This document shows positions 11,792 to 22,892 of a stretch of DNA of 64,000 nt, piece after piece; the stretch's first letter is position 1; every line of letters starts with the position of its first letter. The notes beneath the pieces were generated by a model. The model made no database searches. It was given only the letters and a program-made list of their open reading frames with translations, and was not told the origin of the DNA. The stretch is from Hevea brasiliensis. Its lineage: Eukaryota; Streptophyta; Magnoliopsida; Malpighiales; Euphorbiaceae. The stretch spans positions 41,821,731-41,885,730 of the forward strand of contig NC_079504.1 of the NCBI RefSeq assembly GCF_030052815.1, read 5' to 3'. The position numbers and the translations under genes were made by a program.

Positions 11792-12070
11792 TCTTACTCC
11801 CTTCCATATTTGTTCAATTCTGCTATAAGACAAATGGAGCTCAACAAGTTGATCTGGTTGAAAAGTTTGTGGCAAAGATTTGAAAGGATACCCACGCCAT
11901 TCCAAGTACCTTAATTCATTGGAAAGATATTCAATGTCTTTGGAGAGTTTTAAATTGCGAAGTATAAGCAATCTGAGAGCTTTCATCTTCAAGAAGGCTT
12001 TAGAACTCATGTATCTGTCTCCTTGATCAAACATATAATCCAGGACTACACCTTCAATTAGATTTGTTCC
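11792..12070 (-). pseudogene. TNL exon 3: linker and first LRRs
   Basis: Starts after TTTTTCAG with GTNLIEGVVLD and runs through AFLKMKALRLLILRN, LSNELRYLEWRGYPFKSLP and LVELHLSYSRIEQIWKG. This is the canonical NB-ARC to LRR transition of plant TNLs. It ends AAGA|GTATGT. No lesion is seen in this exon. Confidence 0.9.
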
Positions 12071-12180
12071 CTGAAAAATCAAAGGCAACAATTAAAGGTG
12101 AAAACAACTGAAAGACTTATAACATTTATAATGGAAGTTTATCAAATCAAATATAATTCTTAATATTGAGTAATACTAAC

Positions 12181-13292
12181 CGTATCATTCATTAAGATGT
12201 GACAGACATCCTTATAAAGCCATAGTCTACTACGTCGTCCAGGCTCTTCTCGACATTCTCGATGAACAATTTCTTGACCCATTTCTTCAAGCAAATCATG
12301 CATCCACACACGGTTGTCTGAAATAGTTATGAGAGATTTATCGATAAGCTCCCTTATACCAATATCTGGGTATAATCCACCACTTTCCAATACTTTCATC
12401 ACATAACGTTTCATTTTTCCTTTGAAAAAGCATGCGATGTCAAGAAATATTTTTTTTTTGTATTTCCTCCAATCCATCAAAACTTATTTCAAGCTTACTT
12501 AGAATTTTTTCATTGGGAATTTCTTTCAACCTCTTCAATGCACTGTTCCATTCTTTCACAGATCTAGCATACAAGGAGGAACCCAAAAAATTAAGCGCTA
12601 ATGGGAGGCCACCTGCATAGTTTACAGCTTTGTTGGATAGCTCCATGTAATCTTGTGGTGGACAATCTTTCTTAAAGGCTTTCAAGCAAAAGAGTTGAAG
12701 GGCTTCATGATGATTTAACTCCTCAACCCTATATATTTGATCTACTTCATGTTGGATCAACAAATGTTCATCCCTAGTCGTTATTATGATTCTACTTCCA
12801 ACTCCAAACCAGTTTTCATCTTTTTTTCCAACTAAAAATTCTAATTGCTCTAACTCATCAACATCATCAAGAATGACCAAAACCTTCTTCCGAGATAGCC
12901 TATTTTTTATGTGATAAACTCCATTGTATTCATCATACACATCTATGTCTCTTTCCATCAATGTTGCACATAAAAGTCGTCTTTGTAAAGTGAACAAACC
13001 ATATTTTCTTGAAGTTTCTCTAACATCCGCAAGAAAAGCACTACCCTCAAATTGGCATTGCATTTCCTTGTAGGTGACACTAGCAATAGTTGTTTTTCCA
13101 ATGCCACCCATCCCACCCATCCCACAAATACCTACCATTTTGACATTATTTAGCTCCTTTATATTGATACACAATCTCATTTTCTCTAATCGTGAATCCA
13201 TTCCAACAAAATCCTTGGCTATGCTATGACTAAATCTTCCCAATTTGTTAAGTACATCTTTAGTGATATCCTGAATAAACTCTGACTCCTCC
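12181..13292 (-). pseudogene. TNL exon 2: NB-ARC domain with frameshift
   Basis: This exon holds the nucleotide-binding switch. Visible motifs are the P-loop [12 protein letters not shown] (13123-13088), the RNBS-A region [12 protein letters not shown], kinase-2 [10 protein letters not shown] (12883-12854), [24 protein letters not shown] (near 12610), [15 protein letters not shown] (12447-12418) and MHD (12303-12295). Frame is lost between LEEIQKK and FLDIACFF at a run of ten A residues (12459-12450, minus strand), where nine would keep it. The exon ends ACG|GTTAG at 12181 and joins GGA of exon 3 in phase 0. All signature residues needed for ATP binding are present, so decay here is recent or only apparent. 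Confidence 0.93.
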
Positions 13293-14809
13293 CTACAATA
13301 TAAGAATTTCCTATTATCATAAATAACACAATATTTTAAACATAGAAATAACATTAAAAATATCAAGTATTCAATTTTGTTCATATCGCGCACACGAAAA
13401 TTCTATAATATGCAAAGAGTATATAATACAGAGAAATAAATAAAAAATTCATCCGCAAATTGAGATATCAATAATAGGAAACATATAATAAGTGTTTCAT
13501 TGTACTCATATTCAATAATAGGAAACATAGTCTTTCCAAAACATTTTAAGTTTCTAGTCATGAGTTCTTCCAGTGGCACTTCTTCCTCAAATGATATTAA
13601 GGCTTTTTAGAGACATTTTATAAAATGTTCCTAAACACAAAATAATTAGAGATAATTACAGACGTAACTAATTAAAGTTTTGAGAAACACAATAAAATTG
13701 TCTCTTAATAATATTTTCATCTCAAAATATTTGGTAGGAGAAGGAAAAGGAAGTGAGAAATTCTCTCCATTTTAAGGGATGATTTTAACAAAACGTTCAA
13801 AAAAATTATCATTTACAGACTTTTTTTTTTCTATGTAGCTAATTGTTTCATCTCTAATTTCTAATTTTTTTAGTGTAATTTATTTTATAAAATTAATAAT
13901 CTTTTATAAATTAATATTAATATAAAAATATTAAATTAAATATTAATATATTAAATTAATATTACCTTAATAAATATATTCTTTTATAAATTAATTTTAG
14001 TATATTTGCTTATATATTAGAAATATATCATTTTAATATTTAATTAACTTGTCTAATTTACTCTTAAATTTCAATTAATATTATTTAATTTTTAGTGGAC
14101 AATCATTTTCCATAATTGACTATCAAAAAATATCGATAATAAATTTATACTTTTCATAATAATAGTTTAGAGTTATCTTTAGAGAAACAAATATTGCTAT
14201 TGCGTTTACAATGTCAAAACATTCAATGAATAATTAAAATTAAAAAACTTGTTCATTTACTTCTCAAATTATTTTTTTCAAAAAATAATGAAAAAAAAAA
14301 TTCAATTCAATTATTAAGAAAAAAAATAATATTATGATATATATAATATATATATGATGATGAAGAAAAAATTTGATAACCAAATAATAATAATAGTATT
14401 GCATTTACAATGTCACTAATCAATGACTGCCACATGTACTAATCAATGACGTTGTCAACCAAGTCGTCTGAGTTTGACTGGATTTCACAAGTTTTGATCG
14501 AACTTTTCATAGACTCATTCAATGATGATGACTAATAAAATCATTTCATGCTATAAAAACAAAAACATTCAATGAATATAGCCACAAAAAAAAAGTTTAA
14601 TTTTTGAATAAAATTGACTTGCTAAAGATTAAATAGAATTACTATTAATTTAAAAATATTATAAATATTTAATATTATAAATTACTAAATTTAAAATATA
14701 TTGACTTAAAATTAAAAAACTTGTTCAATTTACTTCAAATTAAAATTTTTCAAAACAATAATGAAAAATAAATTCAATTCAAATTATAGATTAAAAATCT
14801 AATATTATG

Positions 14810-14881
<72 letters not shown>

Positions 14882-15431
14882 CATGAGTATGAAGAAATTT
14901 CGATAAGGGAAAGATTCCAACAATAATAATAATGAGATTATGAGAAAAAAAATCATTTTAAATTGATGAAAAGAATGATGAGAGAATTATACTAGACTTT
15001 CCTTTGATGATCTTGTCAAATAATTTAAATTTCAATGAATAGAAATTGATGATGATAGAATTAATAAAGAAAAAAAAAAGGTTAAGAGGCAATGATGGTT
15101 TGAATTTTTTTTTTTTTACAAGAGGGTTTGTATTTTACTGTTTATATATAATTATTTCAATACAGTAATAAAAAAATTAATTTTTTTTATAAAATTAATA
15201 ATGAATCCATTAAAGCTTTTAAAATAATCGAGTCCATTAAAATTTGATAAAAGTAATAAAACAATTAATTTTTTCAAAAACTACTACTATACCCTAAAAA
15301 ATTTTAAAATTTCAGCAGCCAATTGGTCGAATTGATGCGGGTTTCAGAAATATGGGAAAAACTGAAATGCATGAGTTTAGTGAGGGAAAATGCTAATTAA
15401 AATAACTAAAAGAAATGGGATATATTCTGAC
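13293..15431 (-). other. TNL intron 1 (2.1 kb)
   Basis: Bounded by GTCAG at the donor and TTGTAG at the acceptor (minus strand). The joined codon AG|G gives arginine, so the TIR exon runs in frame into [17 protein letters not shown]. The intron is AT-rich and holds an (AT)n tract at 14812-14881. It is long for intron 1 of a TNL, and no nested element with clear ends was seen. Confidence 0.75.
14812..14881. repeat. (AT)n microsatellite in TNL intron 1
   Basis: About 35 perfect AT units, self-complementary. The long runs of alternating tyrosine and isoleucine read through it are an artefact. Confidence 0.95.
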
Positions 15432-15934
15432 CTGTCTTGTAAATTCCATCCAGAAAGATTGGCCACTTGAGTCATAGCAAGTCTCCACCGTTGCACCCTC
15501 TCGTCGTTCTGCTGATAATGTTCAGAGTCATTTTCAAAACTCCCATTCTGTTTTCGAACTTCTGATGGATTCACATCATAGAAAATGGGCAAAACTATTT
15601 GGTTGCCAGAGTTCTTGCATTCTAAAATTTTTACGAGTTCATCCAAACACCATGTTGAAGAAGCGTAATTTTTTGAAAAGATGACAAGAGAAATTTTGGA
15701 GCTTTCAATTGCTTTGAGGAGTTCTTGAGAAATAGTTTCCCCTTTCTCAAGTTCTCGATCATCCTTGAATATTATGATTCCTTTTTGACGAAATTCTTTG
15801 CACAAATGACTGATAAAATTCTTACGGGTATCTTCACCCCTAAAGCTAAGAAAAACATCATATTTCTATTGTTGAGAAGAAGAAGAAGAGGAAGAAGAAG
15901 AAGAAGAGTTTTCTTTCATGGCCTTAAGAGCCAT
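15432..15934 (-). pseudogene. TNL exon 1: TIR domain with an early nonsense codon
   Basis: The ATG at 15934 (second ATG in frame at 15919) starts MALKAMKEN, then about eleven serines and QQ. A TAG at 15866-15868 follows, directly before KYDVFLSFRGEDTR, the first TIR strand. Further on come DDRELEKGETI, LLKAIESSKISLVIFSKNYA, STWCLDELVKILEC and VLPIFYDVNPSEVR, all standard TIR blocks. The catalytic-type glutamate of the SSTWCLDEL region is present. The donor is ACAG|GTCAG at 15432. The serine-rich leader before the TIR is usual in this family. No ATG lies between the stop and the first TIR strand, so downstream initiation would lose part of the fold. Confidence 0.92.
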
Positions 15935-16010
15935 GAAAAGCCTTTTAATAGTTTAAATGGGAAGCTTGATGGGTCATTTGTTACGTCTTTCTTCTATAAG
16001 CATAGCTTGG

Positions 16011-16019
16011 TATTTATAG
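16011..16019 (-). promoter_or_regulatory. Probable TATA box of the TNL
   Basis: Minus-strand CTATAAATA about 80 bases upstream of the ATG at 15934. The spacing suits a plant core promoter with a short 5' leader. Confidence 0.6.
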
Positions 16020-16208
16020 AAGTTATTTTCCATTGTGCAGTGCACTTTCCTAAAACCTAATTAAAATTATATTTTGTTGTGACAAATTGGAAAAGTTTTC
16101 TTCTCCCGTTGTGAAAAATTCAAAGTCTTTTAATTTTACCTTTGAAATTGAAAGCAAAGTTAATTAAGCATACAGCATAAAAATTGGGCTAATTATATGT
16201 TGCTATTG

Positions 16209-16214
16209 GGTCAA
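16209..16214 (-). promoter_or_regulatory. W-box-like motif (TTGACC)
   Basis: Minus-strand TTGACC about 190 bases upstream of the TATA box. W-boxes bind WRKY factors and are common upstream of immune-receptor genes. A six-base match is weak evidence alone. Confidence 0.3.
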
Positions 16215-16966
16215 TTTACTCTAATTTTTATCTGTATACAAAGGAGAGAGAAAGAGGCACGTTAAGGTTACTCGCTTTAAATGTTAAATTTTCTTTTGAT
16301 CCTTAATGTTTTATAGAAGTTTACATTTTTTAATTTTTCTGAAAAATAGTTTTTCTAAGATAATATTGTGAAAAAAAATTGATGTTATAATTGTTGAATA
16401 TTTAATTTCGATTTTCGATTTTAAGATGAGATTGAAAGAGTAAAAGAATGAAATAAATTGTTTATTTTACTTTCAATTAATTTTTTCTATTATTGTTATA
16501 GTTTTTTTAGGAGGTAAATTATAAAGACAGAGTAGTAAGATAAAGTTTATAAAGAAATAACTTTTTATAAATTTTGAGTAGCCAATTATAAAATGTAAAA
16601 ATTTTTATTTAGTCCCTGAACAAGTCATGTAGTACACAGTTAAAAATGACGACAAATTAGCTCAATTTATCAATTTTAAAATATAACTAATTATTCAATT
16701 TTTATATTTTGCACTTGATTAAATTTTACTATCAATTTGAAAGATCAAATTAATATTTAGTTTATATATCATGCATTATGATTATTTTTTTGACAAATAA
16801 CTATTATTCAATATTTAATTTGTCATATCGAATTATCATTTAATTAATTAATAATTAAAGAGTTCATTAAATATGCAAAATTTTTAAAATTATAGTATTT
16901 CAAAATATTAAACTTTATAAAATTATAAATAATTTGTAACTAAAATATGTTAATTTTATCTCTTAC

Positions 16967-16968
<2 letters not shown>

Positions 16969-17023
<55 letters not shown>

Positions 17024-17041
17024 GATATTAATAATAGTAAC

Positions 17042-17075
<34 letters not shown>
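16969..17075. repeat. (AAT)n followed by (ATT)n, mirror-complementary microsatellite
   Basis: Runs of AAT (to about 17020) are followed after about 20 bases by a run of ATT (17043-17075). The two arms are complementary and could form a long hairpin. Confidence 0.9.
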
Positions 17076-17077
<2 letters not shown>

Positions 17078-17921
17078 ATGATGATCACAATCGTGCATAT
17101 ATAGTGTACTTTCAATATATACCTTACACTATTACCCTGTCTTTATGAATCATTTTTTTCCAATAAGAACATCTGATGCCTTCACATTCATCTGATATCA
17201 AAAGTAAAGCCCCTTTTAGCTGCTGCTAAAAAAAAATAAAAAAAATCTGGCTGCCTTAACCTTAGCAACTGTTATCTCTATAGGATAATCTCAAAATTTT
17301 AATTTAATATTACATATTTTTCTTCCACACACACACACACACGTATATATATATATAAAGTTTAAGTGAGGAGAAGCTCTCAGTTCAGATTAGGATATAC
17401 AGTTTATAGTACAGTTTATAAATCAACCACCCAGAACAATACTTAATCAAACTTGAATTCTCAAATCATATAATAAAACTTTTATTGAGTTTTATCGAAT
17501 AAGCCAATCCTCACTAGTAAAATTAAAATATTTTAATCTTTATATAATTGTCCTAAACTAGATACCACAAATTAAAAATTTGAGGAATTAAAATGGACTT
17601 TTTTTAAAATAAAATCAAGATGTAACATGCTCGCATAATGAGGAAGTTTGCGGTAATTGTTGAAAAAATGGATTAGGTCTAACTACACTCGGAAAGTACC
17701 TTAAGAGGAGATTTAGATTAAAATAATGTTTATTACTCTTACTCTCTTTGTTTACTAGAGGAGTTTTTTTCATCAACAGAAGATTTAGATTGTAAACTAA
17801 GTGTATGGGGTTGAGTCTGTTGACTCTGGGCGATCTCTCTTTGGTTTTTCCCTTCTTGTTTCTTCTCTTTTTTCTTTAATAATTTTTCTTTTTGCATAAA
17901 AAAAAAAGAGCAGAGATTTAG
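17076..17921. other. AT-rich spacer with short (CA)n and (AT)n runs
   Basis: Contains CACACACACACACACACG and TATATATATATA at about 17325-17357. The minus-strand frame at 17797-17985 is low complexity (KEKREETRREKPKR) and not supported. No gene is seen. Confidence 0.5.
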
Positions 17922-18235
17922 TAAGTCTTATATTTAGCACAAAGTCATTATCCCAAATCAATGTGGGACAACACACTCCCTTCACGCCTAAAAATGAACA
18001 TCTAGAGCATGAAGTTTACAGGTAAACACATATGCAAGTAGTCTAATATTGAACTAGGGTAGGCTCTGATATTATATTAAGAAAACAAACCGGGTATAAC
18101 TCTACACCAAAGGCTAGCTCAACTGGAGGAGGTTTATCCAAATATCTTATATTTAGCACAAAATCCTTATTGCAAACCAATGTGGAACACAACCAATAAA
18201 ATTGTAAATTACTAGTTGAAATCTTAAGCGAAAGT
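17922..18235. repeat. TRIM-like remnant with duplicated CTTATATTTAGCACAAA arms
   Basis: The phrase CTTATATTTAGCACAAAGTC at 17927 recurs at 18148 with the same following sequence (CAA-CAATGTGG-ACA). A GGCTCTGATATTATATTAAG stretch lies between, resembling a decayed reverse-complement initiator-Met primer site (normally TGGTATCAGAGC). This fits a miniature LTR element on the minus strand. Boundaries are uncertain. Confidence 0.4.
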
Positions 18236-18598
18236 GAAAGATACAATTTGAGTGGCGATGAATTTGGAAAGAGGACTTATTTAGCATCATAAATTAGAGA
18301 TCCTACAGGAAGTTTTAAGATATATGGATGCAATTAAACCAATGTGAAACAACAATAACCAGTAAAGTAGTTAATTAGTAGTTGAAATCTTAAGTGAGAG
18401 TGAATGCAGGAGCTGATCGAAGCATATCCAATTGCTTTGATTGGAATTATCTGAAACATTTCTTATATATTATATCAAATTATATATTGTATAAAAAAGT
18501 ATACAATCAAAACCCCTCCCCTCCTCCCCTTTATAATTAGGTATATGGTATATGTATATGCTAATATAATATCATATATATTGTGCTTGGCCCACTCA

Positions 18599-18726
<128 letters not shown>

Positions 18727-19595
18727 GAAGTGAACATCTATTTAGAATACTTTAAAATTAAACATATTAAAAATAAAGATATAAAAAATAAAAGAAAATA
18801 GGACATTACAAGGAATAAAATAGTGGTTAAATGATAAATTTTTTAAAATTTTGTGAAGACTTTTGTATTCTTTAATTTCTATCTGTTATTTTGACATAGT
18901 TAAAGAATGAATTGCTTGACAATTAAGTTTTGGTCTCTCTTTACTTGATTTATTTATTGACCTATGCTCTTTCATCTATTTTTGGGTACTCTTCAAATTG
19001 TAAATTGAATTCTAAAATTATAATATTTAAGTACTTAAATAAATATTCAAAAAAAATACTTAAATGCATAAAAATAAGTTAATGTTTTTAATGAAATAAT
19101 AATATATTATTATTGGGGTAGATTCAGAATTAGGACGAGGTTTAGAAAAATTAATCGAATATATAGTGAATTGAACTGCAGTTGAAAATATTTGTCATAC
19201 TTAATTTCCAATCCCCCATCCTCCACCCCAACTCCCCTCCCCCCCCCCCCTGCGTCCGCCCATATCTAATCCTGCGTCCGCCCTTGAGTTAAAGATACGT
19301 CGTAAGTAGTGATGGATTTGAAATGACGGATTTGAAAAGAGGAAAGGAAGTTTTATGATAAAACAACCGTAAAAGTAAAGTTGTTAATTAGCAGTTGTAA
19401 TCTTAAAGTGAGAGTGAGAAAAGGAATGGACCCAGATATATTCAATTACTTCGATTTGAATTATTTGAAAGATGTCTTATATTAAATTATACTTATATAT
19501 TATTTTAAAAATTGTACGGTAAAAGCTAACCCTTTCTAATTAGGTATATGTATATGCTAACAAAATATCGTGTATATTGTTCTTGGCCCCTCATT

Positions 19596-19623
19596 TAATA
19601 TATATATATATAGTGAGAGACTC

Positions 19624-19679
<56 letters not shown>

Positions 19680-19690
19680 GTTTATTATTA
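19596..19690. repeat. (AT)n and (AAT)n microsatellite of the second tandem unit
   Basis: Same position in the repeat unit as 18602-18726, but with AT and AAT runs and only a trace of the ATT arm. Confidence 0.9.
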
Positions 19691-20520
19691 TAAAGTGAAC
19701 ATATATTTAGAATATTCTAAAAGTAAAAATATTAAAAATAAAGATACAAAAAAGAAAAAGACAATTAATTGGAAATGACAAAAGAAAAAAAAGCTTAAAT
19801 GATAATTTTAAAAAAAAAATTGTGTAAAGTTATGTACTCTTTAATTTCTGTCTTTTATTTTGACATAGCTAAAGAATGGATTGCTTGATAATTAAGTTTT
19901 GGTCACTTTTTACTTGATTTGTTTATTGACCCATGCTCTTTGATCTGTCTTTACATATTCTTAGAACTAGAAATTGAATTCACAAATTATAATATTTAAG
20001 TAATTAAATATATGTTTTAAAAAAATAATCAAATGCATAAAAATAAGTTAATTTTTAAATAATAATAATATATTATTATCGGGATAGGTTTGAGGGATTC
20101 AAAATGAGAAGACATTTTCCGCATTCTTGCCCTGTGAATATCGGAATTGGGATGAGGTCATAGTGAATTGAATTACAGTAAAAAACACTAGTCATACTTA
20201 ATTTTGGCCCCCCTCATACCTAATCCTATGTTTGCGCCTGAGAGAAAGATACAGCTTGAGTGGTGATAGATTTAGAAAGAGGACTTATTTAGCATCATAA
20301 ATTAGAGGTCCTATAGGAATTTTTAAGATATATTGATGCGATTAAATCAAAGTGGAACAACAGTGACCTGTAAAGTTATTAATTAGTAGTTGATGTCTTA
20401 AGCAAAAGTGAAAGATACTGCTTGAATGGTGATACATTTGGAACGAGGACTTATTTAGCATCATAAATTAGAGGTCCTATAGAAAGTTTTAAGATATATG
20501 GATGCGATTAAGTCATTTTT

Positions 20521-21032
20521 TGAGTAATATTTGGGCAGCAAGACTTGAAAATTAAGTCATTTTTGGAGTAATATTTGGGCAGTAATACTTGACATTGTGA
20601 GATATTTTTGCAGAAATTAAAGCATCAACAGATTTTATTGCCAAAAAAAAAAAAAAAATTCAACAGTTCAAACAGTTTCAAAAAGTCACCTCTAGGTGGG
20701 AAACAATTTTGGAGTTACCTCAAAAAGGATGGTAAATAAGTTTTTGGGAAAATTACGTAAAGTCGCCCAACCTGTAAACATGTTTTCAATATTATAATTT
20801 TTATAATGTTCTTCTTATTATTTTAAAGAAACTTTATTGAGATAATTTTTTTATAACTTATAATTTATGTATAATATTTAAATTAAAATATTAATTTAAT
20901 TAATTTATATATATAAATATTTATTTATATAAAATAATTACACTTTTAATTAAATTATGTTATTTGAATTAAAAGATTATATATATAAAAATTATATATA
21001 TATATATATATATATAAAGATTTCAGTCAAAT
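20521..21032. other. Spacer with a short tandem duplication
   Basis: AAGTCATTTTT followed by GAGTAATATTTGGGCAG occurs twice (about 20511 and 20551), each followed by AAGACTTGA- or AATACTTGA-like sequence. The remainder is AT-rich, with an (AT)n run near 20998. No gene is seen. Confidence 0.5.
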
Positions 21033-21884
21033 CCAAGATAAATATAAAGATTTAAAAGAACAACATTAACAATGTTATTTGAAATTCTAAATCAACTTAA
21101 TAAAAGTTTTTTTTTTTTTTTATTGGATACTCACCTCCATTTTAAATTAAAAAATTAATTTTTTTTTATTATCTAAACAAGATATTTTCAAATTTATAAA
21201 TTTCAAATTCTAAATTTTAGATTCAATATCTAAAATTTAAATCTAAATCCATGAATCCAAATACAAGCTAACTTCTTTTTCCACCTTTTTCTCAAAAATG
21301 ATAATGTTTGACATGAAATTTGACAGTGACTTAGAGTTTGAATTGCATATAGAAAGAAAAAAAAAATTGGATGAAGACTGTGTGCAGGAAAAATGCTAAG
21401 GAAGTACGTGAAGACTGGTTCAAGAGTATGCACAGGGAAAATGCTAAGTGAAAATTGGATCAAGACTACAAAATTCTGAGAAAGTGAAAATTGGATAAAT
21501 TTTGATTTGAAATCTAATAGTGGCTCTGAGTTTGAATTGCATATCAAAAGAAAATGATAAGAAAGTGAAGATTGGATCAACACGGCACAGGGAAAAATGC
21601 TGAAAATTGGATCAAGATCATGTACAGGTAAAATGCCGAGAAATTAAAAATTGGATCAAAACTAGAAAATGTTGAGAAATTGAAAATTGGATAAAACTAA
21701 GAATGACAATGGGTTGAGTATTCTCGGATAATTGATCAAACCCTATTGAAAGAAGCTGGAGTATTATATAATGAAGTTTGAGACAAGTTATGATTAAGAA
21801 AATAATATTCACATTGAATTTGAATTAAGTTTACATTTTATATATTACGGGTGCCTATTACTCGAATATATTTATATAAATAAA

Positions 21885-21939
<55 letters not shown>

Positions 21940-22396
21940 AATATTTTATTTTGAATAAATAGAATTTAAATATTTTATAAGATTATTAAAATTTAAAATA
22001 TAAATAATTAGTAAATTTTTTTTTTATAAATTATTAACTAAAACATATAAAATCAAAAGGATTCAAGTAATATTTGAATAATGATAATCGAATTTTAGAT
22101 GAGTGCATATAGTTTAGAATAAATTCTAATCGAATTCAAAAGGAATTTGATATTAAAATTATTAATTAAATTTAAATAAAGTGATTTTTACAAATATATG
22201 TTGCTATCTCAAGACTATGTACAAAGAAAATGCTAAGAAAAGTGAAAATTGGTTCAAGACTATGTATATAGAAAATGCTAAGAAAAAATCTCTTCAAATA
22301 TTACTTTAAAAATTAAGAGTTCTTCGAAACACAAATTTTAGATTTTTAAACTTTAAAAACCTTACTCATTATCTTAAAAAATTTCCTCTCAAACAG
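21033..22396. repeat. Non-coding repeat block C with minisatellite
   Basis: Collinear with 1800-3200 (block B). It includes several minisatellite units at about 21360-21700 and 22210-22290 and an (AT)n run at 21890-21936. It is cut at 22397 by a TGTGACGCCC element. In block B the sequence at the matching point continues AGGATAAAGGATTTC, which is not found again downstream, so the right part is lost. Minus-strand frames here (21230-21812) read the repeat and are not genes. Confidence 0.65.
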
Positions 22397-22892
22397 TGTG
22401 ACGCCCCTCACTCGTCTACAGTGTAGCCGAGCGATGAGTGCCACATTCGGTGCCGGAGCACCCTATCTTGTTTTATCATATCTATTGTAACTTTTGATGT
22501 CATTTAAAATATGTATTCTATGTGCAGAAATTTTTTTTTTTGACTTATTTCTGTGGAGACCCGGACAGAGCCTCCCCCGTTTTATTAGCATCTGTCGGGT
22601 TCCACTATCACCTGTTAACATATTCATAGTCATCTCACATATTGCCATATCATATTCTCTTTTATCATATCATTCACAACTATTTATGAGATCTCAAAAG
22701 GAAGTATCATCTATTACATTCATATGGAAATTCATAGATAATAAATTACAAGTTTTCATTTCAATCTTAAGTTTAATTTCAAGTCCAAAATGAAATACAT
22801 CATAAACTAGTAAATACATCATGACTAAACATAATGAACCAAAATACTAGTCTATACATGGGCCCTACCAAAATACAAAAGACTGGTGAGGT
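22397..22892. mobile_element. Solo-LTR-like element A, left part
   Basis: Starts TGTGACGCCCC and is closely similar to 36667-37145. The shared stretch includes GTGCCACATTCGGTGCCGGA and CCTATCTTGTTTTATCAT. It is interrupted by the Copia element at 22893 and resumes at 31592. The ends resemble LTRs of Ty3/Gypsy elements. No coding capacity. Confidence 0.75.

Larger units (their letters stand above)
9766..15934 (-). pseudogene. TIR-NBS-LRR (TNL) immune receptor pseudogene, five exons
   Basis: TNLs are intracellular plant receptors in which a TIR NADase domain signals after the NB-ARC switch and LRRs sense a pathogen effector. Five exons can be read: 15934-15432 (TIR), 13292-12181 (NB-ARC), 12070-11792 and 11709-10817 (LRR), and 10332-9766 (C-JID-like). 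All junctions are GT-AG with matching phase. The order and motifs ([48 protein letters not shown]) are those of a full-length TNL. Four lesions break it: TAG at 15866-15868, a ten-A run at 12450-12459 that shifts frame, TAA at 11668-11670, and a one-base loss near 11262. A tandem 9-bp duplication adds three residues to the P-loop. Unless the homopolymer and deletion are sequencing errors, the gene is dead. The family assignment is firm. Confidence 0.93.
15935..16968. other. Upstream region of the TNL, AT-rich
   Basis: Apart from the TATA box and the W-box-like motif, nothing is recognised. A plus-strand frame across 15725-16060 is antisense to the TIR exon and is rejected. Confidence 0.5.

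Noticed and set aside
15725..16060. Plus-strand open frame over the TNL start
   Set aside because: It is antisense to the TIR exon and its arginine-rich stretch is the complement of the serine codon run.
22494..22793. Open frame in solo LTR element A
   Set aside because: Low complexity, not kept in element B at the same place, and inside an LTR.
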